Source: Streptococcus intermedius SK54 = ATCC 27335
GTDB lineage: Bacteria > Bacillota > Bacilli > Lactobacillales > Streptococcaceae
Assembly (NCBI RefSeq): GCF_000413475.1
Contig: NZ_ATFK01000002.1
Coordinates: forward strand, 62,001 to 126,000
DNA: 64,000 nucleotides
Reading direction: 5' to 3'
Shown: one piece after another, positions 37,845 through 47,150 of the stretch
Layout of the letters: every line of letters begins with the position of its first letter
Position numbering within the stretch: position 1 is the stretch's first letter
Translations under genes and position numbers: made by a program
The notes under the pieces: model-generated
The model's input: the letters and a program-made list of their open reading frames with translations, nothing else
The model's database searches: none
What the model was told of the DNA's origin: nothing

Positions 37845-40097
37845 ATGGAAAATGATAAAAAAGAGTATAAATTATCTGGAATGACTTGTGCAGCTTGCGC
37901 GATGACCATTGAAATGGTAGTCAAAGAACTTCCAACAGTAAAAGAAGCTACTGTGAACTTGGCAACGGAAAAATTGACAGTTTTTCCAAAAGAAGGATTT
38001 GCAAGCGAGCAAGTTTTTGATGCAGTGAAAGAGGCAGGTTATCAAGCGGTAGAAAAAGGAGAACAAAGACAGTCAGATTATGCGAAACAGGTCGCAGAAA
38101 AGAAAGAAAATGTACGTCATATGGCACGCCGGATTTGGTTTGTGGCAGGAGTTACTATCCCCCTGCTTTATATTTCAATGGGGAGCATGATTGGTTTACC
38201 TCTCCCCGCTTTCTTAGACTCCAGAGCTCATCCGATAATCTTTGTTTTGGCGCAACTGCTCCTGACTTTACCAGCTATTGGGATAGGACGAGGCTTTTAT
38301 ACACGTGGTTTTCGGAACCTAGCAAAACGGCATCCCAATATGGATAGTTTGATTGCCGTGGGAACGAGTGCAGCTTTTCTTTATAGCTTATACTCGGTTG
38401 TTCAAGTTTTATCGGGGCATTATTCTTTTGTACACCAGTTGTATTTTGAATCAGTTGGTGTAATTATCACTCTTGTTTTACTGGGGAAATATTTAGAAGG
38501 CAATGCTAAGGGCCGAACCTCGCAAGCGATTCAAGGTTTAATGAGTCTGATTCCTAACCAAGCGACTGTTGTTCGTTATGGGGAAGTTGTGACAATTGAT
38601 ACCGAAGACATCAAGCTTGGGGATATTGTACGGATTAAACCAGGAGAGAGGATGCCAGTTGATGGTATCGTTGTTTCTGGCCAGACTTATGTGGATGAGT
38701 CTATGATGACAGGTGAAAGTGTTCCTGTTGAAAAAGGTATTGGAGATCGAATCACGAGTGCTACGGTAAATCAAACGGGTTCTATTGACTATGAAGCAAC
38801 TAAAGTTGGATCAGACACGACCTTAGCCCAGATTGTCCATTTGGTGGAGGAAGCACAAGGTTCAAAAGCCCCTATTGCTGTTATGGCAGATAAAATTTCG
38901 CTCTACTTTGTACCCATTGTCTTACTTTTAGCAATCTTGGCGGCTCTAGCGTGGTTCTTTGTAGCAGGCAAAAGTCTGCAATTCTCACTCTCTATTTTCA
39001 TTGCTGTGCTAGTCATTGCCTGTCCTTGTGCACTTGGGTTAGCCACACCGACAGCTATTATGGTAGGCACAGGAAAAGGAGCTGAAAATGGCGTTCTTAT
39101 CAAATCTGGACAAGTTCTTGAAGCAGCTCGTATGGTGAATACTGTTGTCCTAGATAAGACAGGGACAATTACGGAAGGAAAGCCCAGTTTGACTGATGTA
39201 CTGACCTTCGGTACTATTTCACGAGGGGATTTATTAAGTTTGATTGCAAGTAGTGAACAACATTCAGAGCATCCACTAGCGACAGCCATTTTGCAAGCAG
39301 TTCAGGCAGAAGATGTATCTTTGACTCCGGTAACAGATTTCCAAGCAGTTTCAGGCAAAGGGATCGTAGCTCAAGTTAATGATCAAGAGATTTTGATTGG
39401 GAATGAAAGTTTGATGAAACAATACCAAGTTGAGCTGGGGGAGCACATTTCTGACTTGATTTCCTTGTCTCATCAAGGAAAGACAGCTGTGCTTGTCGCT
39501 TTGGATAAACACTTAGTTGGGATCGTAGCAGTTGCTGATCAAATCAAAAAAAATAGCCGTGAAGCTATTTCTGAATTGCAAAAAATGGGTTTAGAAGTGA
39601 TAATGTTGACAGGTGATCGTGAGGAGACAGCTCAAGCAGTTGCAAGAGAAGCTGGTGTTCATCAAGTGATTGCAGGAGTATTTCCGGACGGCAAAGCAGC
39701 TCTAGTCAAGGACTTGCAAGTAAAAGGGAAAAAGGTTGCTATGGTAGGTGATGGAATTAATGATGCACCTGCTCTGGTACAAGCTGAAGTTGGGGTTGCT
39801 ATTGGCTCGGGAACAGATGTGGCCATCGACTCGGCTGATATTGTCTTAATGCATAGTGACCTATTAGACGCGGTGACGGCCATTCGACTCAGCCAAGCTA
39901 CGATTAAAAATATCAAAGAAAATCTTTTCTGGGCTTTTGCCTACAATACCCTAGGGATACCAGTCGCAATGGGGTTCTTGTATATATTTGGGGGGCCGCT
40001 GCTCAATCCTATGTTAGCGGGTCTTGCTATGAGTTTTAGCTCAGTTTCTGTCGTGACCAATGCATTACGTTTGCGACGTTTTAAACTAAAATCATAA
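37845..40097 (+). CDS. copA: Copper-exporting P-type ATPase CopA
   Basis: P1B-type ATPase of 750 residues that expels Cu+. The N-terminal HMA domain has the GMTCAAC metal site near residue 9. The membrane metal motif is CPC in [15 protein letters not shown]. The phosphorylation site is DKTGTIT, the hinge is GDGINDAP, and the actuator motif is TGES. About eight membrane spans are visible. It lies 20 bases after copY and 12 before copZ. Confidence 0.96.
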   Translation: MENDKKEYKLSGMTCAACAMTIEMVVKELPTVKEATVNLATEKLTVFPKEGFASEQVFDAVKEAGYQAVEKGEQRQSDYAKQVAEKKENVRHMARRIWFVAGVTIPLLYISMGSMIGLPLPAFLDSRAHPIIFVLAQLLLTLPAIGIGRGFYTRGFRNLAKRHPNMDSLIAVGTSAAFLYSLYSVVQVLSGHYSFVHQLYFESVGVIITLVLLGKYLEGNAKGRTSQAIQGLMSLIPNQATVVRYGEVVTIDTEDIKLGDIVRIKPGERMPVDGIVVSGQTYVDESMMTGESVPVEKGIGDRITSATVNQTGSIDYEATKVGSDTTLAQIVHLVEEAQGSKAPIAVMADKISLYFVPIVLLLAILAALAWFFVAGKSLQFSLSIFIAVLVIACPCALGLATPTAIMVGTGKGAENGVLIKSGQVLEAARMVNTVVLDKTGTITEGKPSLTDVLTFGTISRGDLLSLIASSEQHSEHPLATAILQAVQAEDVSLTPVTDFQAVSGKGIVAQVNDQEILIGNESLMKQYQVELGEHISDLISLSHQGKTAVLVALDKHLVGIVAVADQIKKNSREAISELQKMGLEVIMLTGDREETAQAVAREAGVHQVIAGVFPDGKAALVKDLQVKGKKVAMVGDGINDAPALVQAEVGVAIGSGTDVAIDSADIVLMHSDLLDAVTAIRLSQATIKNIKENLFWAFAYNTLGIPVAMGFLYIFGGPLLNPMLAGLAMSFSSVSVVTNALRLRRFKLKS

Positions 40098-40109
40098 AAG
40101 GAGTTCATC

Positions 40110-40319
40110 ATGAAACAAATCGTCACTTTAGAAAATATATCTTGCCAAAATTGCGTGAAACATGTTACCGATCACTTCCAAACACTAAAAGGGGTATCGG
40201 ACGTTCAAATTGATCTGGATACAAAGGTTGCTACTGTAACTACTGATCACACTTACAGCGCAGAAGACTACCAAGCAGCACTCGCTAAAACAATTTATAA
40301 AGTTGTCAATGTTGCGTAA
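40110..40319 (+). CDS. copZ: Copper chaperone CopZ
   Basis: A 69-residue HMA-fold protein that delivers copper to CopA or CopY. The metal site is CQNC near residue 11. AAAGGAG precedes the ATG. A strong bidirectional terminator follows immediately. Confidence 0.92.
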   Translation: MKQIVTLENISCQNCVKHVTDHFQTLKGVSDVQIDLDTKVATVTTDHTYSAEDYQAALAKTIYKVVNVA

Positions 40320-40321
40320 TT

Positions 40322-40361
40322 AAAAACGGACAGGCAAATATACTGACGCCTGTCCGTTTTT
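40322..40361. terminator. Bidirectional terminator between copZ and the pseudouridine synthase
   Basis: AAAAACGGACAGGC pairs perfectly with GCCTGTCCGTTTTT. Confidence 0.9.
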
Positions 40362-41229
40362 AGTTTTCTTCCTTTAATCCCTTTTCAAAACTTTCGGAAA
40401 ATGCTTCAACACTAATTTTTTCAAGTGTGAAAGGGTGTGTGAAAGTTAAGCGATGAGCATGAAGCATAAGGCGTCTTGCACGCTGTGGATTGTATAATGG
40501 ATCACCGATAATAGGATATCCGTGATGAGTAAGATGTACCCGAATTTGATGAGTTCGTCCAGTTTTAAGTTGGCAATTGACGAGTGTTTTGTTTCTAAAT
40601 TCTTTTAATCTTGTGACATAGGTTTCAGCGTACCGACCGTTTTTATTATCTACCAGTCTCTTTCGTCGATCGTGGCGGTCGCGTCCGATTTTATCCGTAT
40701 AGGTTTGGCTCTTTTGGAGAAATGTCCCTTGCACTAAAGCCCAATATTCACGTGAAATATTTTTGTCTTCCAGCAGTCGATTTAAGATAGGGAGGATAAA
40801 TGGATTTTTAGCAAAAAGGACAGCCCCACTAGTTTCCTTGTCCAAGCGATGAACGACATAGCAGGTATTGCCAACATAAGCAGAAACATGATTTAAAAGC
40901 GCCAGCTCCGTCGGTTCATTAGCATGTGTTTTCATGCCTTCAGGTTTGTTGACAATGATGATGTGTTCATCTTGATATAATTCTTCCACAAGATTAGCTT
41001 TACCCATTAAAATAGACTTTTCTGGATAATCTTCTTCATCGAACATTAACGTGATTTCGTCAGATGGATGAACAATACTCTGCCAATTGATTGATGCTTG
41101 ATTGATTAAGACGTGTTTTTTGATACGTAAAAAATGGCGAATTTTACGCGGGATTAAAAAGTGTTCTTCCAGCAATTCTTTGACTGTCATCTCTGGCAGA
41201 TCTTGTGGAATCGTAATTGTAAAATGCAT
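40360..41229 (-). CDS. RluA-family pseudouridine synthase
   Basis: A 289-residue RNA-modifying enzyme that isomerises uridine in rRNA or tRNA. The catalytic motif is VVHRLDKETSG (Asp near residue 130). The family end motifs KTGRTHQIRVH and PIIGDPLYN are present. The N-terminal 60 residues resemble an S4-like RNA-binding region. Its length fits the RluD/YjbO-type enzymes; the exact target base is not deducible. Confidence 0.88.
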   Translation of the reverse strand: MHFTITIPQDLPEMTVKELLEEHFLIPRKIRHFLRIKKHVLINQASINWQSIVHPSDEITLMFDEEDYPEKSILMGKANLVEELYQDEHIIIVNKPEGMKTHANEPTELALLNHVSAYVGNTCYVVHRLDKETSGAVLFAKNPFILPILNRLLEDKNISREYWALVQGTFLQKSQTYTDKIGRDRHDRRKRLVDNKNGRYAETYVTRLKEFRNKTLVNCQLKTGRTHQIRVHLTHHGYPIIGDPLYNPQRARRLMLHAHRLTFTHPFTLEKISVEAFSESFEKGLKEEN

Positions 41230-41366
41230 GATTTTATTGTAACAAAATAGTAGATGATTGCAAATAGTCAGCTAATTCTTGAACAATTTCTTAAAATTTT
41301 CTAAATGACAAGCCTAATGAGAGGTCCTTTCTTGTCTGGATATGAAGAAGGTGATAGAATAAGGAT

Positions 41367-43586
41367 ATGAAAAAATTGAGCGAATTATTTGAAATAGTAG
41401 TGAATCATTTTAAAAAAGATAGTCCTGAGCGCAATCATCAAGAGGTGACAGAGGCGGAAGAAAGCGAATCGCATTTGAGCCGTTCTGGAAAAAGTCGGAA
41501 AAAGTCAATTTCTCAACATCCATTTCGTCGATTTTGGCGTCGCTATCATCTAACGAAAATTGTTTTGATTCTGGGACTTGGTTTTGGTTTGGTGACAGGA
41601 GGCTATCTCTTTTATGTTGCCAAATCCACTAACGTCAATGACTTGCAGAATGCGTTGAAAGCAACGACTGCAATTTATGATAAGGATGGAAAAAAAGCTG
41701 GAAGTTTGTCGGGGCAAAAGGGTACTTACGTAGAATTGTCCAAAATTAGTCCGAACTTACAACATGCCGTCATTGCGACAGAAGACCGTTCCTTTTATAA
41801 AAATAGTGGCATTAACTATGGTCGTTTTATTCTAGCAGTCTTAACAGCTGGGCGTTCTGGTGGTGGTTCTACCATTACACAACAATTAGCTAAAAATGCT
41901 TACTTATCTCAGGATCAGACCATTGAACGGAAGGCAAAAGAGTTTTTCCTAGCTTTAGAATTAACTAAGAAATATAGTAAAAAGCAGATTCTCACTATGT
42001 ACCTCAACAATTCTTACTTTGGGAATGGTGTATGGGGAGTAGAAGATGCTTCTAAGAAATATTTTGGAGTATCTGCTAGCCAACTGACACTAGATCAAGC
42101 AGCTACCTTAGCAGGAATGCTCAAAGGACCGGAACTATATAATCCGCTTGCTTCTATAAAAAACGCAACGAATCGACGCAATACCGTTTTACAAAATATG
42201 GTAGCTGCTGGTTATATTAATCAAGCAACTGCTAACCAGTCTACCGCTATTGGTCTGGGCAGCCAGTTGAGAGATGCTTATACTGGGAAATCGGCAGATT
42301 ATCGTTATCCGTCTTACTTTGATGCAGTTATCAATGAAGCAGTACGTGATTATGGATTGACAGAATCTGATATTGTCAATAACGGCTATCGTATTTACAC
42401 AGAGCTAGATCAAAATTATCAAGCTAGCATGCAAGTCATTTATGACCGCAAAGATTTGTTCCCACAAGCAGCAGACGGTACGAGGGCCCAATCTGGCAGC
42501 GTAGCACTAGACCCTAAAACGGGAGGAGTTCGTGCGCTTGTCGGGCAAATCAATAGTACGAGTGCCAATTTCAGAAGTTTTAATTATGCTACACAATCCG
42601 CAAGAAGTCCTGGCTCCACTATTAAGCCATTAGCAGTTTACAGTCCCGCAGTTGCAGCAGGTTGGCCCATTAATAAAGAGTTGGACAATAGCACAACGAC
42701 TTATGGGAATTACACTGTGAACAATTACGGTGGTATCAAGTCTAGTCCGACTGTCCCAATGTACCAAGCTTTAGCTCAATCCCTAAATATTCCCGCAGTT
42801 GCCGCTGCCAATGAATTGGGGCTGAAAAAGGTTTTTGAATATGGTAAGAAATTTGGCCTGAATATGGATAAAGTAGAGCAGACCCTTGGGGTAGCTCTTG
42901 GTAGTGGCGTTACAACTAATCCGCTGCAAATGGCACAAGCCTATTCTACTTTTGCAAATAATGGGGTTATGAATGACGCCCATTTGATTACCAAAATTGA
43001 AAATGCTAGTGGACAAGTCGTTAAAACTCATAAATCCACCTCGACTCGAGTACTCAACCGCTCAACAACGGAAAAAATGACCAGTATGATGCTAGGAACA
43101 TTTACCAATGGTACAGGTGTTTATGCTGCTCCTTATGGCTATACTATGGCTGGGAAGACAGGAACGACAGAAACTAACTTTAATCCAGATTTATCAGGAG
43201 ACCAGTGGGTCATTGGCTACACGCCGGATGTAGTCATCAGCCAGTGGCTAGGTTTTCCAAAAACAGATGAAAATCATTATCTTACAGGAACCAGCGCTAA
43301 TGAAGCCTCCGCTATTTTCCGAAGTCTGGCAAACAGTATTTTGCCGTATACAAATGGCACGAAGTTTGGTGACAAAAATGCTTATGCTAAAAATGGCATC
43401 GCACCGGTGGACACGGCTGGTACGAATAATACTAGAAACCAAGCTGGTAGTAATTCAGATATCTTGAAAGATGTGCAAGATAAAGCTAAGAATCTGGTCG
43501 ACCAAGCCAAAAAGGCAATCGATGATGCCAAAATTTCTGAAAAAGCAGGGAATCTTTGGGATGCTGTTAAGAGTTGGTTCCGATAG
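41367..43586 (+). CDS. pbp2A: Bifunctional penicillin-binding protein 2A
   Basis: Class A PBP of 739 residues. It has a charged cytoplasmic tail (1-60), one membrane anchor (about 64-88), a GT51 glycosyltransferase domain (ATEDRSFYKNSGINYGR near 137 and GGSTITQQLAKNAYL near 168), and a transpeptidase domain. Its SxxK is SPGSTIKP near 412, its SxN is in AQSLNIPA, and its KTG is in AGKTGTT near 595. The lysine- and aspartate-rich C-terminal tail is low complexity. pbp2A-rpmG-secE-nusG is the usual streptococcal order. Confidence 0.93.
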   Translation: MKKLSELFEIVVNHFKKDSPERNHQEVTEAEESESHLSRSGKSRKKSISQHPFRRFWRRYHLTKIVLILGLGFGLVTGGYLFYVAKSTNVNDLQNALKATTAIYDKDGKKAGSLSGQKGTYVELSKISPNLQHAVIATEDRSFYKNSGINYGRFILAVLTAGRSGGGSTITQQLAKNAYLSQDQTIERKAKEFFLALELTKKYSKKQILTMYLNNSYFGNGVWGVEDASKKYFGVSASQLTLDQAATLAGMLKGPELYNPLASIKNATNRRNTVLQNMVAAGYINQATANQSTAIGLGSQLRDAYTGKSADYRYPSYFDAVINEAVRDYGLTESDIVNNGYRIYTELDQNYQASMQVIYDRKDLFPQAADGTRAQSGSVALDPKTGGVRALVGQINSTSANFRSFNYATQSARSPGSTIKPLAVYSPAVAAGWPINKELDNSTTTYGNYTVNNYGGIKSSPTVPMYQALAQSLNIPAVAAANELGLKKVFEYGKKFGLNMDKVEQTLGVALGSGVTTNPLQMAQAYSTFANNGVMNDAHLITKIENASGQVVKTHKSTSTRVLNRSTTEKMTSMMLGTFTNGTGVYAAPYGYTMAGKTGTTETNFNPDLSGDQWVIGYTPDVVISQWLGFPKTDENHYLTGTSANEASAIFRSLANSILPYTNGTKFGDKNAYAKNGIAPVDTAGTNNTRNQAGSNSDILKDVQDKAKNLVDQAKKAIDDAKISEKAGNLWDAVKSWFR

Positions 43587-43588
43587 AC

Positions 43589-43617
43589 TTGTCAAAAATT
43601 AGCTTTCCTGATATAAT
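43589..43617 (+). promoter_or_regulatory. rpmG-secE promoter
   Basis: TTGTCA (43589-43594) and TATAAT (43612-43617) are separated by 17 bases. Confidence 0.7.
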
Positions 43618-43635
43618 AAAAAAGATGGAGGCGTT

Positions 43636-43788
43636 ATGGCACTAAAAAAAGCAAGTCTGGCGTGCACGGTTTGTGGATCGAGAAACTATTCAATTAAGTT
43701 GAGTAGTACGCCAAAACCAAAACGTCTGGAAGTAAATAAATATTGTAAACATTGTAGTAAATATACGATTCATAAAGAAACTAGATAG
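43636..43788 (+). CDS. rpmG: Ribosomal protein L33
   Basis: A 50-residue large-subunit ribosomal protein. It has two CxxC zinc knuckles, CTVC near residue 10 and CKHC near residue 37, so it is the zinc-binding (C+) type. The ATG at 43636 follows TGGAGGCG. It ends 9 bases before secE. Confidence 0.93.
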   Translation: MALKKASLACTVCGSRNYSIKLSSTPKPKRLEVNKYCKHCSKYTIHKETR

Positions 43789-43797
43789 GAGAAAGTT

Positions 43798-43974
43798 GTG
43801 AAATTCATTAGAGATACATTTCAAGTGTTAAAAGATACAACTTGGCCAACTAGAAAGCAAAGCTGGGTAGATTTTATCTCAGTCATGGAATATACCGCTT
43901 TCTTTGTTGTTATTATTTATCTTTTCGATCTCTTTGTCACAAGAGGTTTAGTACGATTGTTAAATATCTTTTAA
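43798..43974 (+). CDS. secE: Preprotein translocase subunit SecE
   Basis: A 58-residue essential subunit of the SecYEG channel, the short single-span Gram-positive form. The amphipathic segment contains DTTWPTRKQSW, followed by one membrane helix (about 30-50). The start codon is GTG at 43798 with AGGAGAAAG upstream. It lies between rpmG and nusG as in other streptococci. Confidence 0.93.
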   Translation: MKFIRDTFQVLKDTTWPTRKQSWVDFISVMEYTAFFVVIIYLFDLFVTRGLVRLLNIF

Positions 43975-43978
43975 TTTT

Positions 43979-44011
43979 TAACCTGCTTGCTATTTGTCAA
44001 GTAGGTTTTTA
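43979..44011 (+). terminator. secE terminator
   Basis: AACCTGCTTG pairs with CAAGTAGGTT (one G-U) and is followed by TTTTATT. Confidence 0.8.
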
Positions 44012-44036
44012 TTGTAAAAAAATAACGATAAAAAGG

Positions 44037-44063
44037 TTGTATTTGTTATTTTTATGGTATAAT
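44037..44063 (+). promoter_or_regulatory. nusG promoter
   Basis: An extended -10 TGGTATAAT (TATAAT 44058-44063) lies 15 bases after TTGTAT. Confidence 0.65.
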
Positions 44064-44081
44064 AGGGCTAGAAAGAAACCG

Positions 44082-44100
44082 AAGCCCACAGGCTTTTTTA
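44082..44100 (+). promoter_or_regulatory. Terminator-like hairpin in the nusG leader
   Basis: AAGCC pairs with GGCTT across CACA, followed by TTTTATTT, about 20-35 bases after the nusG -10 and before its start codon. It could attenuate nusG transcription. Confidence 0.55.
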
Positions 44101-44119
44101 TTTAGGAAAGGAAGAACTC

Positions 44120-44656
44120 ATGGACAGTTTTGATAAAGGCTGGTTTGTTCTGCAAACCTACTCGGGTTATGAAAATAAAGTAAAAGAAAATCTTTTGCAA
44201 CGTGCACAAACCTACAATATGTTGGAAAACATTTTGCGCGTGGAAATCCCAACACAAACGGTACAAGTAGAGAAAAATGGAAAAACGAAAGAAGTTGAAG
44301 AAAATCGTTTTCCAGGTTATGTCTTGGTAGAAATGGTGATGACAGATGAAGCGTGGTTTGTCGTGCGGAATACACCGAATGTAACAGGATTTGTTGGCTC
44401 ACACGGAAACCGCTCTAAACCAACTCCGCTCTTGGAAGAAGAAATTCGCCAAATCTTGATTTCAATGGGCCAAACTGTTCAAGAATTCGATATTCATGTG
44501 AAAGTTGGCGATACTGTGCGTATCATTGATGGAGCTTTTGCAGATTATACAGGTAAAATCACCGAAATTGATAATAGCAAGGTGAAAATGATTATCTCTA
44601 TGTTTGGCAATGACACGGTTGCAGAAGTTAATCTCAGCCAAATTGCAGAGCTATAA
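44120..44656 (+). CDS. nusG: Transcription termination/antitermination factor NusG
   Basis: A 178-residue elongation factor that binds RNA polymerase and pauses or couples it. The NGN domain (about 1-115) starts with KGWFVLQTYSGYENKVKENL and includes RFPGYVLVEM. The C-terminal KOW domain (about 125-178) has VKVGDTVRIIDGAFADYTGKI. AGGAAAGGAAG precedes the ATG. Confidence 0.96.
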   Translation: MDSFDKGWFVLQTYSGYENKVKENLLQRAQTYNMLENILRVEIPTQTVQVEKNGKTKEVEENRFPGYVLVEMVMTDEAWFVVRNTPNVTGFVGSHGNRSKPTPLLEEEIRQILISMGQTVQEFDIHVKVGDTVRIIDGAFADYTGKITEIDNSKVKMIISMFGNDTVAEVNLSQIAEL

Positions 44657-44671
44657 TTCCTTGAAAAACAT

Positions 44672-44704
44672 AAAAAGGGTTGGGAAAAATTTTCCACTCT
44701 TTTT
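44672..44704 (+). terminator. nusG terminator
   Basis: AAAAAGGGTTGGGAAAA folds onto TTTTCCACTCTTTTT with a few bulges. Confidence 0.8.
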
Positions 44705-44862
44705 ATATGCTATTTTAGCTTACTTGCAAGTTTTAATATTCTCTCTAAGAGCCTATGCTCTTGATAATGATAGATTTCCAGTTATTGAAAACGAATACAT
44801 AATTCTTTGAAAATGTTAGAATAAGGATTGATGGAACAAAAAATCATCTTTAAGGAGAAATT

Positions 44863-45648
44863 GTGAAGACTATTTTTGAAAATCAAGAAGTCAAATTGAA
44901 CCGTAAGAATGGAAGTACGGTCATTGTTAGAAATGATGGTTTTTCTTATCTAGACGCAAAAAGTGAAAAGAAAAATCTGAATATTTCATTTGACAAAGTT
45001 TCTACTATCTTATCACTTCGTTATTGTAACTCTAATTCAATTTATAATCTCATTTTTCGAGATCAGAATGGAAAGAATATGGCTGAATTTGATACAGATA
45101 CCACCATTTACAATAATGGCCATAACATTTTGGAAACGAAAGTAATCCTACTGGCTTTTGCAGCACGTAAACTTACAAAAGATTTCCCAAATAACCTAAG
45201 GGATCTTGATATAATACTGGCTTTTAGCATGAAAGAAAAAGAAATCCGTATTGCCAGTGGTGTTATTTATGGCTCAAAGCATAAAATTAGTATTGAAGAT
45301 ATTCGTAGAGTACAATGTGTAACAAATGGTACGATTTCAAATCTTGCACTGTACAAAAGTGATAAAAAGACATTTTGGGATATTCCTGATATGAAGGTTC
45401 CTTGTAATGAAATTACTTTACCTTTATTTGAAGCGATTGTTACTAAAAATACAGGAAAGGGAATAGATTTCAGTCGTGGAAATGGTTTTGATCAAAAGAC
45501 TTCTGAATTTATGATTATTCGTTATATGGATGCTAACTTTTTTGTCAATAGTGATGGAACTCTTGATAAAGAATGGCAAAAACAAATCTATGATAGAATG
45601 AGTGCATACAAATATGACCTTGCAACTTTATTAGAAGGGGTACTGTAG
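44863..45648 (+). CDS. Uncharacterised 261-residue protein
   Basis: I do not recognise it. It is a soluble protein with no signal peptide or membrane span. The start is GTG at 44863, 8 bases after AAGGAG. The N-terminal half (about 1-105) is beta-rich and reads like a pleckstrin-type or stress-sensor domain (VRNDGFSYLDAKSEKK, IYNLIFRDQNGKNM). A second similar stretch (KEIRIASGVIYGSKHKISIEDI) begins near residue 125, hinting at an internal duplication. Codon use and AT content look accessory. It has its own promoter gap and a terminator. Confidence 0.6.
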   Translation: MKTIFENQEVKLNRKNGSTVIVRNDGFSYLDAKSEKKNLNISFDKVSTILSLRYCNSNSIYNLIFRDQNGKNMAEFDTDTTIYNNGHNILETKVILLAFAARKLTKDFPNNLRDLDIILAFSMKEKEIRIASGVIYGSKHKISIEDIRRVQCVTNGTISNLALYKSDKKTFWDIPDMKVPCNEITLPLFEAIVTKNTGKGIDFSRGNGFDQKTSEFMIIRYMDANFFVNSDGTLDKEWQKQIYDRMSAYKYDLATLLEGVL

Positions 45649-45760
45649 ATTGAGAGTATAATTTTTACATATAAGTTGCCTTGTAGAGATAGGAAAAGGA
45701 AATAAAATGAACTTTACTATTACAGTAAGTAATCCGTACAGAATTACATGAATAATATAG

Positions 45761-45786
45761 AAGCGGTTAGTAATGTCCGCTTTTTA
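45761..45786 (+). terminator. Terminator after the 261-residue gene
   Basis: AAGCGG pairs with CCGCTT across a 10-base loop and is followed by TTTTT. Upstream, 45649-45760 has only a 14-codon ORF (45707) of doubtful meaning. Confidence 0.65.
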
Positions 45787-45859
45787 TGTATAAACAAAAT
45801 AAAGTGTTACCAAATAGATAGCCTCAAATTTATTCCCAGATTAGTTTCAAAGTAAAACA

Positions 45860-45883
45860 AAAAGCCTGTAAAATCAGGCTTTT
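45860..45883 (-). terminator. tRNA-Cys terminator
   Basis: AAAAGCCTG pairs with CAGGCTTTT; read on the minus strand it is followed by TTTGTTTTA. Confidence 0.75.
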
Positions 45884-45917
45884 CATTCGGTTGATTCCTG
45901 ACAAGTCAGGTATTGAA

Positions 45918-45988
45918 AGGCGGTAGACGGATTTGAACCGACGATCAAGCTTTTGCAGAGCCGTGCCTTACCACTTGGCTATACCGCC
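45918..45988 (-). tRNA. tRNA-Cys (anticodon GCA)
   Basis: A 71-base cloverleaf on the minus strand. Acceptor arms GGCGGTA and TACCGCC pair fully. The anticodon loop CTGCAAA gives GCA, and the T-loop is GGTTCGAATCC. The 3' CCA is not encoded. It is an isolated tRNA with no rRNA nearby. Confidence 0.96.
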
Positions 45989-46138
45989 ACAACTTTTACT
46001 ATTTTATCGTAAAAAATCGTTTTCGTCAAGAGTGTAGATTTGTTTCTCTCGGTAAAATTGTAGCGCTTCATCACCTAAGATTAAACTCTAGAATAAACGG
46101 ATGGAGATTGAGAAGACTATAAAAAAGCAGAATACCTC

Positions 46139-46167
46139 TTGTAAAATAGAAGAACTTTTGATATGAT
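46139..46167 (+). promoter_or_regulatory. rpsB promoter
   Basis: TTGTAA (46139-46144) and TATGAT (46162-46167) are separated by 17 bases. Confidence 0.55.
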
Positions 46168-46197
46168 AGTAGATGTCGTGTAATCGGCAAATACTCA

Positions 46198-46255
46198 TTT
46201 CAGATGAATTGTGAAATTGTTGCCTACGGGTGATTTTGCAAGTTGAAATCTGAAA
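46198..46255 (+). ncRNA. Structured rpsB leader, candidate S2 autoregulatory element
   Basis: TTTCAGAT (46198-46205) and ATCTGAAA (46248-46255) close a 42-base insert that can form a further TTGC/GCAA helix. It lies in the leader between the rpsB promoter and its ribosome site. Autoregulation by S2 is inference. Confidence 0.45.
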
Positions 46256-46285
46256 GAGGAAAAAAACAAAAAGGAGATCTTACTC

Positions 46286-47068
46286 ATGGCAGTAATTTCA
46301 ATGAAACAACTTCTTGAGGCTGGTGTTCACTTTGGTCACCAAACTCGTCGCTGGAACCCTAAGATGGCGAAATACATCTTCACAGAACGTAATGGTATCC
46401 ACGTAATTGACCTTCAGCAAACTGTAAAATTTGCAGATCAAGCATATGATTTTATGCGCGATGCTGCTGCTAACGATGCGGTTATCTTGTTTGTTGGTAC
46501 CAAAAAGCAAGCTGCTGATGCTGTAAAAGATGAAGCAGAACGTGCAGGTCAATACTACATCAACCACCGTTGGTTGGGCGGAACCCTTACAAACTGGGAA
46601 ACGATCCAAAAACGTGTTGCTCGTTTGAAAGAAATCAAACGCATGGAAGAAGACGGAATTTTTGACGTGCTTCCTAAGAAAGAAGTCGCTCTTTTGAACA
46701 AACAACGCGCTCGTCTTGAAAAATTCTTGGGTGGTATTGAAGAAATGCCTCGCATCCCAGACGTAATGTACGTTGTTGATCCACATAAAGAACAAATCGC
46801 TGTAAAAGAAGCTAAGAAGCTTGGTATCCCAGTGGTTGCGATGGTCGACACAAATACAGATCCAGATGACATTGATGTGATTATTCCAGCAAATGATGAT
46901 GCTATCCGCGCTGTTAAATTAATCACTGCGAAAATGGCTGATGCGATTATCGAAGGGCGCCAAGGTGAAGATAACGTTGAATCAGTAGAAGCAGAATTAG
47001 CTGCAACTGATACACAAGTTGATTCTATCGAAGAAATCGTTGAAGTTGTTGAAGGCACAAACGAATAA
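46286..47068 (+). CDS. rpsB: Ribosomal protein S2
   Basis: Small-subunit protein of 260 residues. It begins with the typical [22 protein letters not shown] and contains [11 protein letters not shown] and the conserved D-rich [17 protein letters not shown] block near 190. AAGGAG precedes the ATG. A partial terminator separates it from tsf. Confidence 0.97.
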   Translation: MAVISMKQLLEAGVHFGHQTRRWNPKMAKYIFTERNGIHVIDLQQTVKFADQAYDFMRDAAANDAVILFVGTKKQAADAVKDEAERAGQYYINHRWLGGTLTNWETIQKRVARLKEIKRMEEDGIFDVLPKKEVALLNKQRARLEKFLGGIEEMPRIPDVMYVVDPHKEQIAVKEAKKLGIPVVAMVDTNTDPDDIDVIIPANDDAIRAVKLITAKMADAIIEGRQGEDNVESVEAELAATDTQVDSIEEIVEVVEGTNE

Positions 47069-47085
47069 TCAAGTAACGAACCTAT

Positions 47086-47112
47086 GGGGCGGGGCCTAGC
47101 CCTCCCCTTTTT
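47086..47112 (+). terminator. Terminator between rpsB and tsf
   Basis: GGGG and GGGC pair with GCCC and CCCC around a small mismatch, followed by TTTTTATT. It probably reduces read-through into tsf. Confidence 0.75.
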
Positions 47113-47150
47113 ATTCAATCAAATCGTAATATCTTAATTGGAGGATCAAA

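Noticed and set aside
44604..44810. ORF overlapping the nusG end
   Set aside because: It lies in another frame of nusG, spans the nusG terminator and has no ribosome site.
45707..45751. 14-codon ORF MNFTITVSNPYRIT
   Set aside because: It has a moderate ribosome site, but no pheromone or leader features and no partner gene.
46298..46795. Antisense ORFs across rpsB
   Set aside because: They are shadows of a highly biased ribosomal protein gene.
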